Below are positions 56,247 through 64,000 of a DNA stretch of 64,000 nucleotides, one piece after another. Source of the stretch: Caulobacter sp. (GTDB lineage: Bacteria; Pseudomonadota; Alphaproteobacteria; Caulobacterales; Caulobacteraceae); contig JAQGIK010000093.1 in assembly GCA_028291265.1 (NCBI GenBank), positions 1-64,000 on the forward strand, read 5' to 3'. Under the pieces are notes generated by a model that made no database searches, was not told the origin of the DNA, and was given only the letters and a program-made list of their open reading frames with translations. Each line of letters starts with the position of its first letter. Position 1 is the first letter of the stretch. A program made the position numbers and the translations under genes.

Positions 56247-57671
56247 ATGGATGCTGCAGCGACAGCCTCGGATGAGGGTGAAGAGCGGCCGACGCCGCGC
56301 GGGGTCACCCTGCCGGGGATGTCCTGGGCGCTCGCCGAGGCAGGCCGGCTGCCCTACATCCACCTGGTCATGGGCTTTGTCTTCCTGCCCTATTTCACCT
56401 CGGTGGTGGTGGCCGACCCGGTCAAGGGCCAGGAGCAGGTCGCGGAGCTGGGCAAGATCGCCGGGCTGGTGGCGGCCTTCACCGCGCCGTTGCTGGGGGC
56501 GGCGCTGGACAGGATCGGGCCGCGCAAGCCGTGGTTCTTCGTCGGGACGGCGGCGATGGCCGTCATGCTGGCCCTGCTGTGGTTCGCCAGGCCGACGGCC
56601 GGCGGACTGCCCATCGGGCTGATCATCGCCATCCTGGTGACGGTGAAGGTGCTCTATTCCTACACCGAGGTGATGCACAACTCGATGCTGGTGCTGGCCG
56701 CCGACGGGCGCAGCGTCTCGCGATTGTCGGGGATCAGCTACGCCGCCGGCTATGGCAGTTCACTGACCCTGCTGGTGGTGGTGCTGTGGGCGCTGGTGCT
56801 GCCGGCCCAGTACGACCTGGCCTGGACGCCGAAGGACCCGCTGTTCGGGCTGGATCCCAAGGCCTTCGAGAACATCCGCATCGTCGGGCCGCTGGCCGCC
56901 CTGATGCTGGCGGTGATGTGCACGCCGCTGATCCTGTTCGCGCGCGATCATCCGAGGACCGGGACCAGCGTCTGGCGGGCCTTCGCCGACAGCGGCCGTT
57001 ACCTCGTTGGACTGCCCGCTCACCTGAAGCGCCACCCCAACGCCGCCCTCTTCATCCTGACCCGGATGGTCTACGCCGACGGGTCGGTGGCCATGAACCT
57101 GTTTATCGGCATCTATGCCGCCGGGGTGATGGGCTGGGGGCCGGTCGAGGTGCTGGTGTTCGGTATCGTGCGGCTGGCCTTCATGATGACCGGGCCGGTG
57201 ATCTCGGTGATGCTGGAGGAGCGGTTCGGGTCGAAACGGACCATCCAGATCGGACTGGCGGCGATGATCGTCGTGCTGGCCGGCATGCTGGGCTCGGGAC
57301 CGCATCAGGTGCTGTTCTTCTGGCAGGGCGGCGAGGCGTTGACGACGCCGGTCTGGGGCCTGCCGATCTTCCGCACCCTGCCCGAGTTGGTCTTCCTTGG
57401 CTTCGCGTTCGGGACCGGGCTGTTCCAGGTGGTGATGACCACCTCCAGCCGCGCCTTCCTGATCCAGATCACCCCGGCCGCCGAGTCCGGGGCCTTCTTC
57501 GGCCTCTACGCCCTGGCCAGCACGGCCACGGCCTGGCTGGCGCCGATGGCCATCGGCTATTTCACCCACGCGACCGGCACCCAGCAGGGCGGGTTCGCGC
57601 CGGTGGTCTTCTTCTTCATCGTCGGGCTGATCGGCCTGGCCTTCGTCAAGCGCAGCGCCGCGCCGACCTAG
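56247..57671 (+). CDS. MFS transporter (GPH/UMF1-like sugar:cation symporter type)
   Basis: About 12 hydrophobic segments; GAALDRIGPRKPWFFVGTAAMAVMLALLWF; GAFFGLYALASTATAWLAPMAIGYF. Confidence 0.88.
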   Translation: MDAAATASDEGEERPTPRGVTLPGMSWALAEAGRLPYIHLVMGFVFLPYFTSVVVADPVKGQEQVAELGKIAGLVAAFTAPLLGAALDRIGPRKPWFFVGTAAMAVMLALLWFARPTAGGLPIGLIIAILVTVKVLYSYTEVMHNSMLVLAADGRSVSRLSGISYAAGYGSSLTLLVVVLWALVLPAQYDLAWTPKDPLFGLDPKAFENIRIVGPLAALMLAVMCTPLILFARDHPRTGTSVWRAFADSGRYLVGLPAHLKRHPNAALFILTRMVYADGSVAMNLFIGIYAAGVMGWGPVEVLVFGIVRLAFMMTGPVISVMLEERFGSKRTIQIGLAAMIVVLAGMLGSGPHQVLFFWQGGEALTTPVWGLPIFRTLPELVFLGFAFGTGLFQVVMTTSSRAFLIQITPAAESGAFFGLYALASTATAWLAPMAIGYFTHATGTQQGGFAPVVFFFIVGLIGLAFVKRSAAPT

Positions 57672-57674
57672 AGC

Positions 57675-57712
57675 CCAGAAAAAACGGCCCGGGCGCTGGG
57701 CCCGGGCCGTGA
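57675..57712 (-). terminator. Rho-independent terminator downstream of the enoyl-CoA hydratase gene
   Basis: Minus strand CACGGCCCGGGC-CCAGC-GCCCGGGCCGTTTTTT: GC-rich stem followed by T6. Confidence 0.85.
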
Positions 57713-57777
57713 GGGACGAAGTGGTCGGCCGCGGCGGGAGAGAGCGGCGCCGCGACCGACCCGGGGGGCCCACCCCG

Positions 57778-58677
57778 TTACTGCGGCCTTTCGGGCCAAT
57801 AGCGGTTGAGGGCGTCCTTGAACTTTTCGTCGCGGCGACGGTAGGCGCCCTTGACGCCGTGCTGCTCGCGCTCGCGGACCAGGTTCCACTCGTCCTTGCT
57901 GACCTTCTGCTGGACCTGCAGCGCATGGGCCATGGCCGTCTGCATCTGGCTGGCCCGCACGCCGAGGATCTCCCAGGCGACCTTGCGGTTGTACTTGCCG
58001 ATGGCCAGGCCGTCGGCCGGCAGGTTGCAGACCGCCTCGGCGGCGGCGTTGACCGTCTCCTCCAGCCTGTCGGCCGGGACCACGCGGTTGATCAGGCCGC
58101 GATCGAAGGCTTCCTCGGCCTTGATGAAGCGTCCCATCAGGCACATCTCGGCGTGCAGCGCGGGACCCATCCGCAGCATCCAGTAGAGGGTGTTGCCGGT
58201 CGCCGCGATCATCCGGGCCGGCGGGTAGCCGAGCACCGTGCCCTCCTCGCAGATGCAGATGTCGGCATCGAGGAACCAGTCGAGGCTGATGCCGAGAATG
58301 TGGCCCTTGCCCTCGGCGATGACCACCTTGGTGCTGTGCAGGATGGAGACCGAGTCCAGCGAGTGACGCTCGTCGTGGCCCAGGCGGCGGCGCTGGGTGG
58401 GCTTGGTGATCTCCTCGCCCTCGCCGAAGTACTGGGTGCCGAGGGCGCCGACCTCCATGCCGGTCGAGAAGGCGCGGCCGACACCGCGGAAGATGATGAC
58501 CTTGAGGTCGTCGTCGGCCGACAGGTCGGTGAAGGCCGCCTTGATGGCCGGGCCGGTGCGCGGGGTGACGGCGTTCAGCCGGTCGGGCCGGTTGAAGATC
58601 ACCTCGCCGATCGCGCCACGCTTGCGGACCAGCACAAAGCCGTCGTCGTCGTATTTGATGGTGTCGTCGAGGTTCAT
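57778..58677 (-). CDS. Enoyl-CoA hydratase/isomerase family protein
   Basis: GAIGEVIFNRPDRLNAVTPRTGPAIKAAF; VIIFRGVGRAFSTGMEVGAL; crotonase fold. Confidence 0.92.
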   Translation of the reverse strand: MNLDDTIKYDDDGFVLVRKRGAIGEVIFNRPDRLNAVTPRTGPAIKAAFTDLSADDDLKVIIFRGVGRAFSTGMEVGALGTQYFGEGEEITKPTQRRRLGHDERHSLDSVSILHSTKVVIAEGKGHILGISLDWFLDADICICEEGTVLGYPPARMIAATGNTLYWMLRMGPALHAEMCLMGRFIKAEEAFDRGLINRVVPADRLEETVNAAAEAVCNLPADGLAIGKYNRKVAWEILGVRASQMQTAMAHALQVQQKVSKDEWNLVREREQHGVKGAYRRRDEKFKDALNRYWPERPQ

Positions 58678-61145
58678 AGCGGCTGGTCCTTTGTCGCTTC
58701 TTTTTCGGGTTCGGGGAGGGTGTAGTCGAAGTATCCGGCCATCCGGGCGGCGGCGCCGGGGACCGGCTGCAGGCGGCCGCGGCCGGCCAGGTCGTCGAGG
58801 CGCAGCGGCCAACGGAGGAACGACTTCTTGCCGAGCGGGGCCGTGCCGGTGATGTGGCGTTCGTCGAGGTCGGCGTACCGGGCCGCGGTCATGCCGAGCA
58901 GGCCGGCGAAGATATCCGCCGAATGCTCGCCCAGCTTCGGCGGCGGGCCGAGGCCCTGGCGGCCCATGGGCTGGCCGTCGCGCAGCACAGGGAAGGCCGT
59001 CGAATAGGGCAGCGGCCCGACCGACGGGCGATCGACGACCTGGAACAGCCGGCGGGCGGCGAACTCAGGGTCGAAGACCAGGTCTTCGGCGTCGGCCAGC
59101 GGGCCGGCGATGAAACCCTTGGCGCGCATCTCGGCGACGAAGGCGTCGCGGGTCTGGGAGACGGTGGCGGAGCGGTCGGTCCCGAGGGTCGGCGCGGCCG
59201 TCTCTTCCTGGTCGGGGCGGACGAAGACCTGAGCCCAGCGTTCGCGGTCGGCGTCGCCGGTGCGGACGACGACATGGCGGCCGCCGGCGACGATCTCGTC
59301 CTTGACGGACGGGCGTTTGCCTTCGCGGGCCCAGCGATGGAGCTGCACGGCCAGCAGGGGCAGCGGGCCCTCGCAGCAGCTGAGGTCGATGGCGTCCCCC
59401 CGGCCGGTGCGGTCGCGGCGGTCGAGCGCCATCAGGGTGGCGACGGCGGCGTAGAGGCCGGAGATCATGTCGCCGAACGAGAAGCCGGAGTCGGTCGGGC
59501 TCTCGTCGTCCTCGTAGCGCATCAGGGCGGTGAAGCCGGAGCTGGCCTCGATCAGGCCGGCCAGGGCCGGCTTCTCGGCGTCGGGGCCCGTGCCGCCGAA
59601 GCCGGACATCGACAGCACGACCAGATCGGGCTTGCGGGCCAGCAGGGCCTCGGGGCCGAGGCCCCAGCCGGTCATCACCCGGGGCCGGAAGTTGGTGGCG
59701 ACGACATCGACCTGGTCGAGCAGGGAGACGAAGATCGCCCTGCCCTCGTCGCTGCCCATGTCGAGGGTCAGGCTCTTCTTTCCGAGGTTGCGGTCGGCGT
59801 AGTAGCCGGCCCGTTCCCACCATGCCTCGGTGGGGTTGTTGTCGAAGGGCAGCAGGCCGCGCGGCACGCTGTCGAGGTGGGTGACCGACTCGACCTTGAT
59901 CACCTCGGCCCCGAGGTCCGACAGGATGCGGGTCGAGGAGGGGCCGGCGTAGGCGTGGGTCAGGTCCAGGACGCGGATGCCGGCCAGCGGGCCTTTGAGG
60001 GTCGAGGCGGGATCGGCGCGGCGGGGCGTGCGGGTTTCGGCCGGCGGCTTTGGCGGCAGGCGGGCGGCCGAGGCGGCGGGCGTCTCCGGCCGGCGCGGCC
60101 GGTCGAAGTTGAAGAAGCGGTAGGGCTCCTCGATCTCGATGCCGTCCGGGCGGCGGGCCAGGGCCTTGCGGTGGCGCAGCTGCGGCAGGTCGGCCAGTTG
60201 ATCGACCTCGCGGACCGGACCGACGGGCAGGCCGAGCTCGCGGCCCTTCTGTTCGAGTTCGGCGATGGTCTGGCCGGCGACGCCGTCGGCGACGATGGCC
60301 TTGATCTCCTCGATGCTCATCTCGCGCCGGTGCGGCTGCAGCCAGGCGGTGTTGTCGACCAGGTCGGGGCGGCCGATCAGTTCGGCGATCTTGGCGTAGG
60401 GATCGTGCTGGGCGAAGACGTGGAAGGCCCCGTCTTTGGCCATGAAGTCGCCCATGGCGGCGGCCTGGTCGATGCGTTCGCGCCGGGTGCCGCGGAAGGG
60501 CACCACCTTCATGTAGGTATAGAAGGACAGCACCCGTTCCAGACTGATCGGGATCAGGTCGCGCAGGGCGATGTCGATGGACCCGCCGCCACCGCCGCCC
60601 AGCGCATGGGCCAGCACCGCCATCGCCCCGTAGAGGCCGCCGATGGTCGAGGCGACCGGCAGGTTGGGCAGCAGGGGAAAGCGCACCTCGGCCTGGCCGG
60701 AGATCAGGCCGCCGCCGCCCTCGGCGTAGATCGTCTTCTCGGTGGCGACCTTGTCGGCGTCGGGGCCGGTGTGGCCGTAGGGCGTGATCGCCACCACAAG
60801 GGCCGAGGGGTTGAGGCGCTTCACCGCCTCCGCCGTCAGGCCGAAACGTTCGCTCAGGCCGCGGTTGAAGGTGTGGACGACGACGTCGGCGTCGCGGATC
60901 AGGGCTTCGAGGGCCTCGGCGCCCTGTTCGAAGGCGTAGTCGACGGGGACGATGGTCTTGTTGCGGTTGAGGTGGTCGCGAAGGGCCTCAAGGTCGACCG
61001 ACTGCAGGCCAGCGGCCGCGACCGTCGGCCAGGCGGGACTGGCCTTCGGCAGTTCGACCGCCACGACCTCGAGGCCGTGGTCGGCGAGCAGCCGGGCCGC
61101 ATAGCGGCCGGCCAGGTCGAACGACAGGTCGATCAGCCGCGCCAT
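58674..61145 (-). CDS. Tandem-domain CaiB/BaiF CoA transferase (823 aa)
   Basis: N-terminal half MARLIDLSFDLAGRYAARLLADHGLEVVAVE...; C-terminal half GIRVLDLTHAYAGPSSTRILSDLGAEVIKVESVTHLDSVPRG...YADRNLGKKSLTLDMGSDEGR. Confidence 0.93.
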   Translation of the reverse strand: MARLIDLSFDLAGRYAARLLADHGLEVVAVELPKASPAWPTVAAAGLQSVDLEALRDHLNRNKTIVPVDYAFEQGAEALEALIRDADVVVHTFNRGLSERFGLTAEAVKRLNPSALVVAITPYGHTGPDADKVATEKTIYAEGGGGLISGQAEVRFPLLPNLPVASTIGGLYGAMAVLAHALGGGGGGSIDIALRDLIPISLERVLSFYTYMKVVPFRGTRRERIDQAAAMGDFMAKDGAFHVFAQHDPYAKIAELIGRPDLVDNTAWLQPHRREMSIEEIKAIVADGVAGQTIAELEQKGRELGLPVGPVREVDQLADLPQLRHRKALARRPDGIEIEEPYRFFNFDRPRRPETPAASAARLPPKPPAETRTPRRADPASTLKGPLAGIRVLDLTHAYAGPSSTRILSDLGAEVIKVESVTHLDSVPRGLLPFDNNPTEAWWERAGYYADRNLGKKSLTLDMGSDEGRAIFVSLLDQVDVVATNFRPRVMTGWGLGPEALLARKPDLVVLSMSGFGGTGPDAEKPALAGLIEASSGFTALMRYEDDESPTDSGFSFGDMISGLYAAVATLMALDRRDRTGRGDAIDLSCCEGPLPLLAVQLHRWAREGKRPSVKDEIVAGGRHVVVRTGDADRERWAQVFVRPDQEETAAPTLGTDRSATVSQTRDAFVAEMRAKGFIAGPLADAEDLVFDPEFAARRLFQVVDRPSVGPLPYSTAFPVLRDGQPMGRQGLGPPPKLGEHSADIFAGLLGMTAARYADLDERHITGTAPLGKKSFLRWPLRLDDLAGRGRLQPVPGAAARMAGYFDYTLPEPEKEATKDQPL

Positions 61146-61148
61146 CGA

Positions 61149-62375
61149 TCAGCCCGCCTGGCGCTCGAGGGTCGCCTGCGCGGGTTCCGGCTTGCGCGGC
61201 CCTTGGTTGCGGGTCTTGGGCAGGCCCAGGCCCCGCTCGGCGATGATGCTTTTCTGGATCTCGACGCTGCCGCCGACGACGGTTCCGGTGGGGGCGTCGA
61301 TGTATTCGAACTGCAGGGCGCTGGCGACGCCCTGGTCGGGGCCGAGGTCACCGCAGCCGGCGTTGGCGACGCCGGCGAGGCCCGCCATCTGCAGCATCTT
61401 GTCGCTGGCCCTGACCAGGGATTCACGGGCGTGCAGCTTGGCCATCGCGCCGAGCACATCGGCCTTCTCGATATGGGCTCCGGCCCAGGAGGTGCGGTAG
61501 ACGAACAGCTTGGCCAGTTCGGCGTCGATGGCGATCTCGCCCAGCTTCTCGGTCACCCAGGGATCGTCGGCGACCTCATCGCCCCGCGCCCGGGCGAAGT
61601 TGGCGCCGTGGTCAAGGATGCGGCTGATCCAGCCGGTCAGGCTGCGGCCGGGGACATTGCCGCCGCCGTGCTCGTAGGTCAGGGCGGCCATCAGCACCTT
61701 CCAGCCCTGGTCGACCTCGCCGACCCGGTTCTCGTCTGGGACGCGGACGTTGTCGAAGAAGACGGCGTTCGTCCGCTCGCCGGCCATGGTGTAGATCGGC
61801 GTGACGGTGATGCCCGGCGTGCTGGTCGGGACCATGAAGACGGTCAGGCCACCGTGGCGCCGCGACTCGGGCTGCGAACGGGTCAGCAGCCAGATGTAGT
61901 CGGCGTGCTGGGCGCTGGTGGTCCACTGCTTCTGGCCGTTGATCGCCCAGGCCTCGCCGTCGAACGACGAACGGACGCGGGCCCCGGCGACGTCGGAGCC
62001 GCCTTGCGGTTCGCTGTAGCCGAGCGCGATGCGGATCTGGCCGGCGTTGATGCCGGGCAACCAACGGGCCTTCTGTTCCTCGTTGGCCACCTGCGAGAGG
62101 GTGAAGCCGACCATCATGGTGGTGGCGACGCTGGAGAGGTGGAAGCCGCGGCGGCTGGCCTCGTCGCCGAACACGAACATCTTCATGTTCCAGTCCATGC
62201 TCATCTCGCTTTCGAGACTGAGCCAGCCGTGGTCGCCCATGCCGCGCTGCAGGTCCGGCTCGACGGCCTTGCCGGCGAAGCCCTCGACACCGTCGGTCTC
62301 GACGATCCAGGGTTTCAGGAAGTCCTGCACGACCAGCCGGAAGTCCTCGACCTCCTTGCCCAGGGAAAAGTCCAT
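61149..62375 (-). CDS. Acyl-CoA dehydrogenase
   Basis: RIALGYSEPQGGSDVAGARVRSSFDGEAWAINGQKQWTTSAQHADYIWLLTRS; C-terminal ERGLGLPKTRNQGPRK. Confidence 0.95.
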   Translation of the reverse strand: MDFSLGKEVEDFRLVVQDFLKPWIVETDGVEGFAGKAVEPDLQRGMGDHGWLSLESEMSMDWNMKMFVFGDEASRRGFHLSSVATTMMVGFTLSQVANEEQKARWLPGINAGQIRIALGYSEPQGGSDVAGARVRSSFDGEAWAINGQKQWTTSAQHADYIWLLTRSQPESRRHGGLTVFMVPTSTPGITVTPIYTMAGERTNAVFFDNVRVPDENRVGEVDQGWKVLMAALTYEHGGGNVPGRSLTGWISRILDHGANFARARGDEVADDPWVTEKLGEIAIDAELAKLFVYRTSWAGAHIEKADVLGAMAKLHARESLVRASDKMLQMAGLAGVANAGCGDLGPDQGVASALQFEYIDAPTGTVVGGSVEIQKSIIAERGLGLPKTRNQGPRKPEPAQATLERQAG

Positions 62376-62377
62376 TT

Positions 62378-63412
62378 TTACGCTCCGACCAGGCTGCGGG
62401 ATTGGGTGTCGTCGATAACGTCGCGGCCGATCTTCTGCAGATCGAAGCGGCGGTCGCCGACGAAGAGGCAGAGGGCGCGGGCCATGCGGTAGTAGGCCTG
62501 GGCCGGGTATTCGCGGGTCAGGCCGTAGCCGCCGAAGATGTGCACGGCGGCGCGGGTGACCTGTTCGCCGGCGGCGGCGGCGTAGGCGTAGGCCATCCAG
62601 CTGAGGTGCAGGAACCGCGCCGGCTCGTCGTCGGCGGCCCAGGCGGCCTCGCGGGCCAGCAGCTGGGTTCCGTCGGTCATCACCTTGCCCGAGGCCAGGC
62701 CGTGGGCGAGGCTCTGGAAGCTGCCGATCGGGACGCCGAACAGCTCGCGGGTGTTGCCGTATTCGACAGCCAGCTCGAGGGACCGGTCGCAGATGCCGGC
62801 GATGACGGCGGCGATCAGCACCTTGCGCTCGGCGACGGCGGTCTCGACCAGATCGGGCGAGACCTCGGCCAGGGTGCGCCAGTCCGGGTCGTCGTTGGCC
62901 GCCCGGCCGACCGGCAGGTCACCGAGGTTCTCGACGAAGGCCATCGGCTCGCCCTGCAGGAAGTCCACCGCGCCGTTCGGCAGGATGCGCAAGACCGAGC
63001 CGGCGACGGCGCCCGACATCGACAGCGGCGGCTGGGCGTCGCGGCTCTGGGTGGCCGGGATCAGCAGGGCCAGCGGGGCGCCCGACCGGCCGACCGCCGC
63101 GCGGGCCTCGGCGCCGTCCGGGCCGATGGCCTCCAGGAAGCGTAAGGCCACGATGTGGTCGATCATCGGCAGGCCGACCAGGGTGCGGCCGATCCGTTCG
63201 GCGGCCAGACCGTAGGTCAGCAGGTTCAGCCGCTCGTCGGCCGGCGTGTCGGGCGACGTGACCAGCAGGTCGGTCAACCGGGCCCACAGATTGCGGTCCA
63301 GCGCGCAGCGGGCGCCCGACACCTGCCAGCCCGGGCCGCCGGCCCCGGCCAGGATGCGGTCCAGCGCCTCGACGACCGCCTGGTCGATTTCCCCCAGCCC
63401 CAGGTCGATCAT
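62378..63412 (-). CDS. Acyl-CoA dehydrogenase family protein (second subunit-like)
   Basis: AVAERKVLIAAVIAGICDRSLELAVEYGNTRELFGVPIGSFQSLAHGLA...RAAVHIFGGYGLTREYPAQAYYR. Confidence 0.92.
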   Translation of the reverse strand: MIDLGLGEIDQAVVEALDRILAGAGGPGWQVSGARCALDRNLWARLTDLLVTSPDTPADERLNLLTYGLAAERIGRTLVGLPMIDHIVALRFLEAIGPDGAEARAAVGRSGAPLALLIPATQSRDAQPPLSMSGAVAGSVLRILPNGAVDFLQGEPMAFVENLGDLPVGRAANDDPDWRTLAEVSPDLVETAVAERKVLIAAVIAGICDRSLELAVEYGNTRELFGVPIGSFQSLAHGLASGKVMTDGTQLLAREAAWAADDEPARFLHLSWMAYAYAAAAGEQVTRAAVHIFGGYGLTREYPAQAYYRMARALCLFVGDRRFDLQKIGRDVIDDTQSRSLVGA

Positions 63413-64000
63413 TCGGCGTTCTCCATTGTCGTTTTTTGCTGGGGTTGGTCTGAGCCGGCGGCGTCGCGCAGGACGACCAGGGCGTCGACGCCGACGACGT
63501 CGCCGCGCCGCACCATCAGGGGGTTGATCTCGACGTCGCCGATGCGGTCGTCGTTCTGCAGGGCCCAGTCGCTAAGGCGCACGACGGCGTCGATGATGCC
63601 CTCGACATGGCCGTGGACCCCGGCGCGCTCGCCTCTGAGGCCGGCCCCGATAGCAAGCGAGTCGAGCATTTCCCCGGCCCGCTGGCGGTCGACCGGAACG
63701 CGGCCCCAGGCCCGCTCCTTGAGGAAGTCGGTGAATACCCCGCCCATGCCGAGGGTGACGTGCTTGCCGAACTGCGGGTCGCTGACGACGCCGAGCAGCA
63801 GTTCGGCGACGGCGCCGCGCACGGCCGGCTGGACGACGATGGTCCCGCCGCCGTGGGCTTCGAGCTTGGCGCGGACGTCGTCGAAGGCGTCGCGCAGCGC
63901 CTGTTCGTTGCCGAGGTCCAGCTTGACCAGGCCAAGGCCACTCTTGTGGCCGGTCCCGGGCAGGATGCCCTTGAGCACGATGGGATAGCCGAAGGCGCGG
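63409..64000 (-). CDS. ATP-grasp / acyl-CoA synthetase (NDP-forming) domain protein, partial (5' end beyond window)
   Basis: RAFGYPIVLKGILPGTGHKSGLGLVKLDLGNEQALRDAFDDVRAKLEA...FTDFLKERAWGRVPVD...DVEINPLMVRRGDVVGVDALVVL. Confidence 0.87.
   Translation of the reverse strand, partial: RAFGYPIVLKGILPGTGHKSGLGLVKLDLGNEQALRDAFDDVRAKLEAHGGGTIVVQPAVRGAVAELLLGVVSDPQFGKHVTLGMGGVFTDFLKERAWGRVPVDRQRAGEMLDSLAIGAGLRGERAGVHGHVEGIIDAVVRLSDWALQNDDRIGDVEINPLMVRRGDVVGVDALVVLRDAAGSDQPQQKTTMENAE

Noticed and set aside
58854-62492. 1212-aa ORF on the plus strand
   Set aside because: Lies antisense to the CoA transferase and acyl-CoA dehydrogenase genes; Gly/Asp/Arg/Val-rich composition with no domain motif is a typical high-GC shadow ORF.

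Overview
GC-rich alphaproteobacterial chromosome, probably Caulobacteraceae (inferred from gene content and dcw organisation only). From left to right: (1) the dcw cell-wall/division cluster on the minus strand (murD partial, mraY, murF, murE, ftsI, ftsL, rsmH, mraZ), with four TGGG repeats at an exact 10-bp period (candidate MraZ box) upstream; (2) RNase P RNA (minus); (3) a coupled crtZ / ABC-2 exporter / polyprenyl synthase operon; (4) housekeeping genes including a cysH-DUF934-cysI-DUF2849-cobA sulfate assimilation operon, LysR, chorismate mutase and tRNA-Lys(CTT); (5) an ~8.8 kb island (23.67-32.49 kb) of only phosphorelay proteins (four stand-alone REC proteins, a 1401-aa double kinase, two further kinases) with no recognisable DNA-binding output. 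The island is bounded on both sides by inverted IS481-type transposase 3' remnants that end at NCTAGN targets; (6) two RND efflux loci with two-component systems, where a palindrome CTTACA-N4-TGTAAG recurs in three divergent promoter regions and suggests a local regulon; (7) an MFS transporter and an acyl-CoA catabolic operon. Also present: inverted pairs of REP-like palindromes, and a palindromic element inside the cysH reading frame. All family calls were made by eye from translated motifs; no database search was run.
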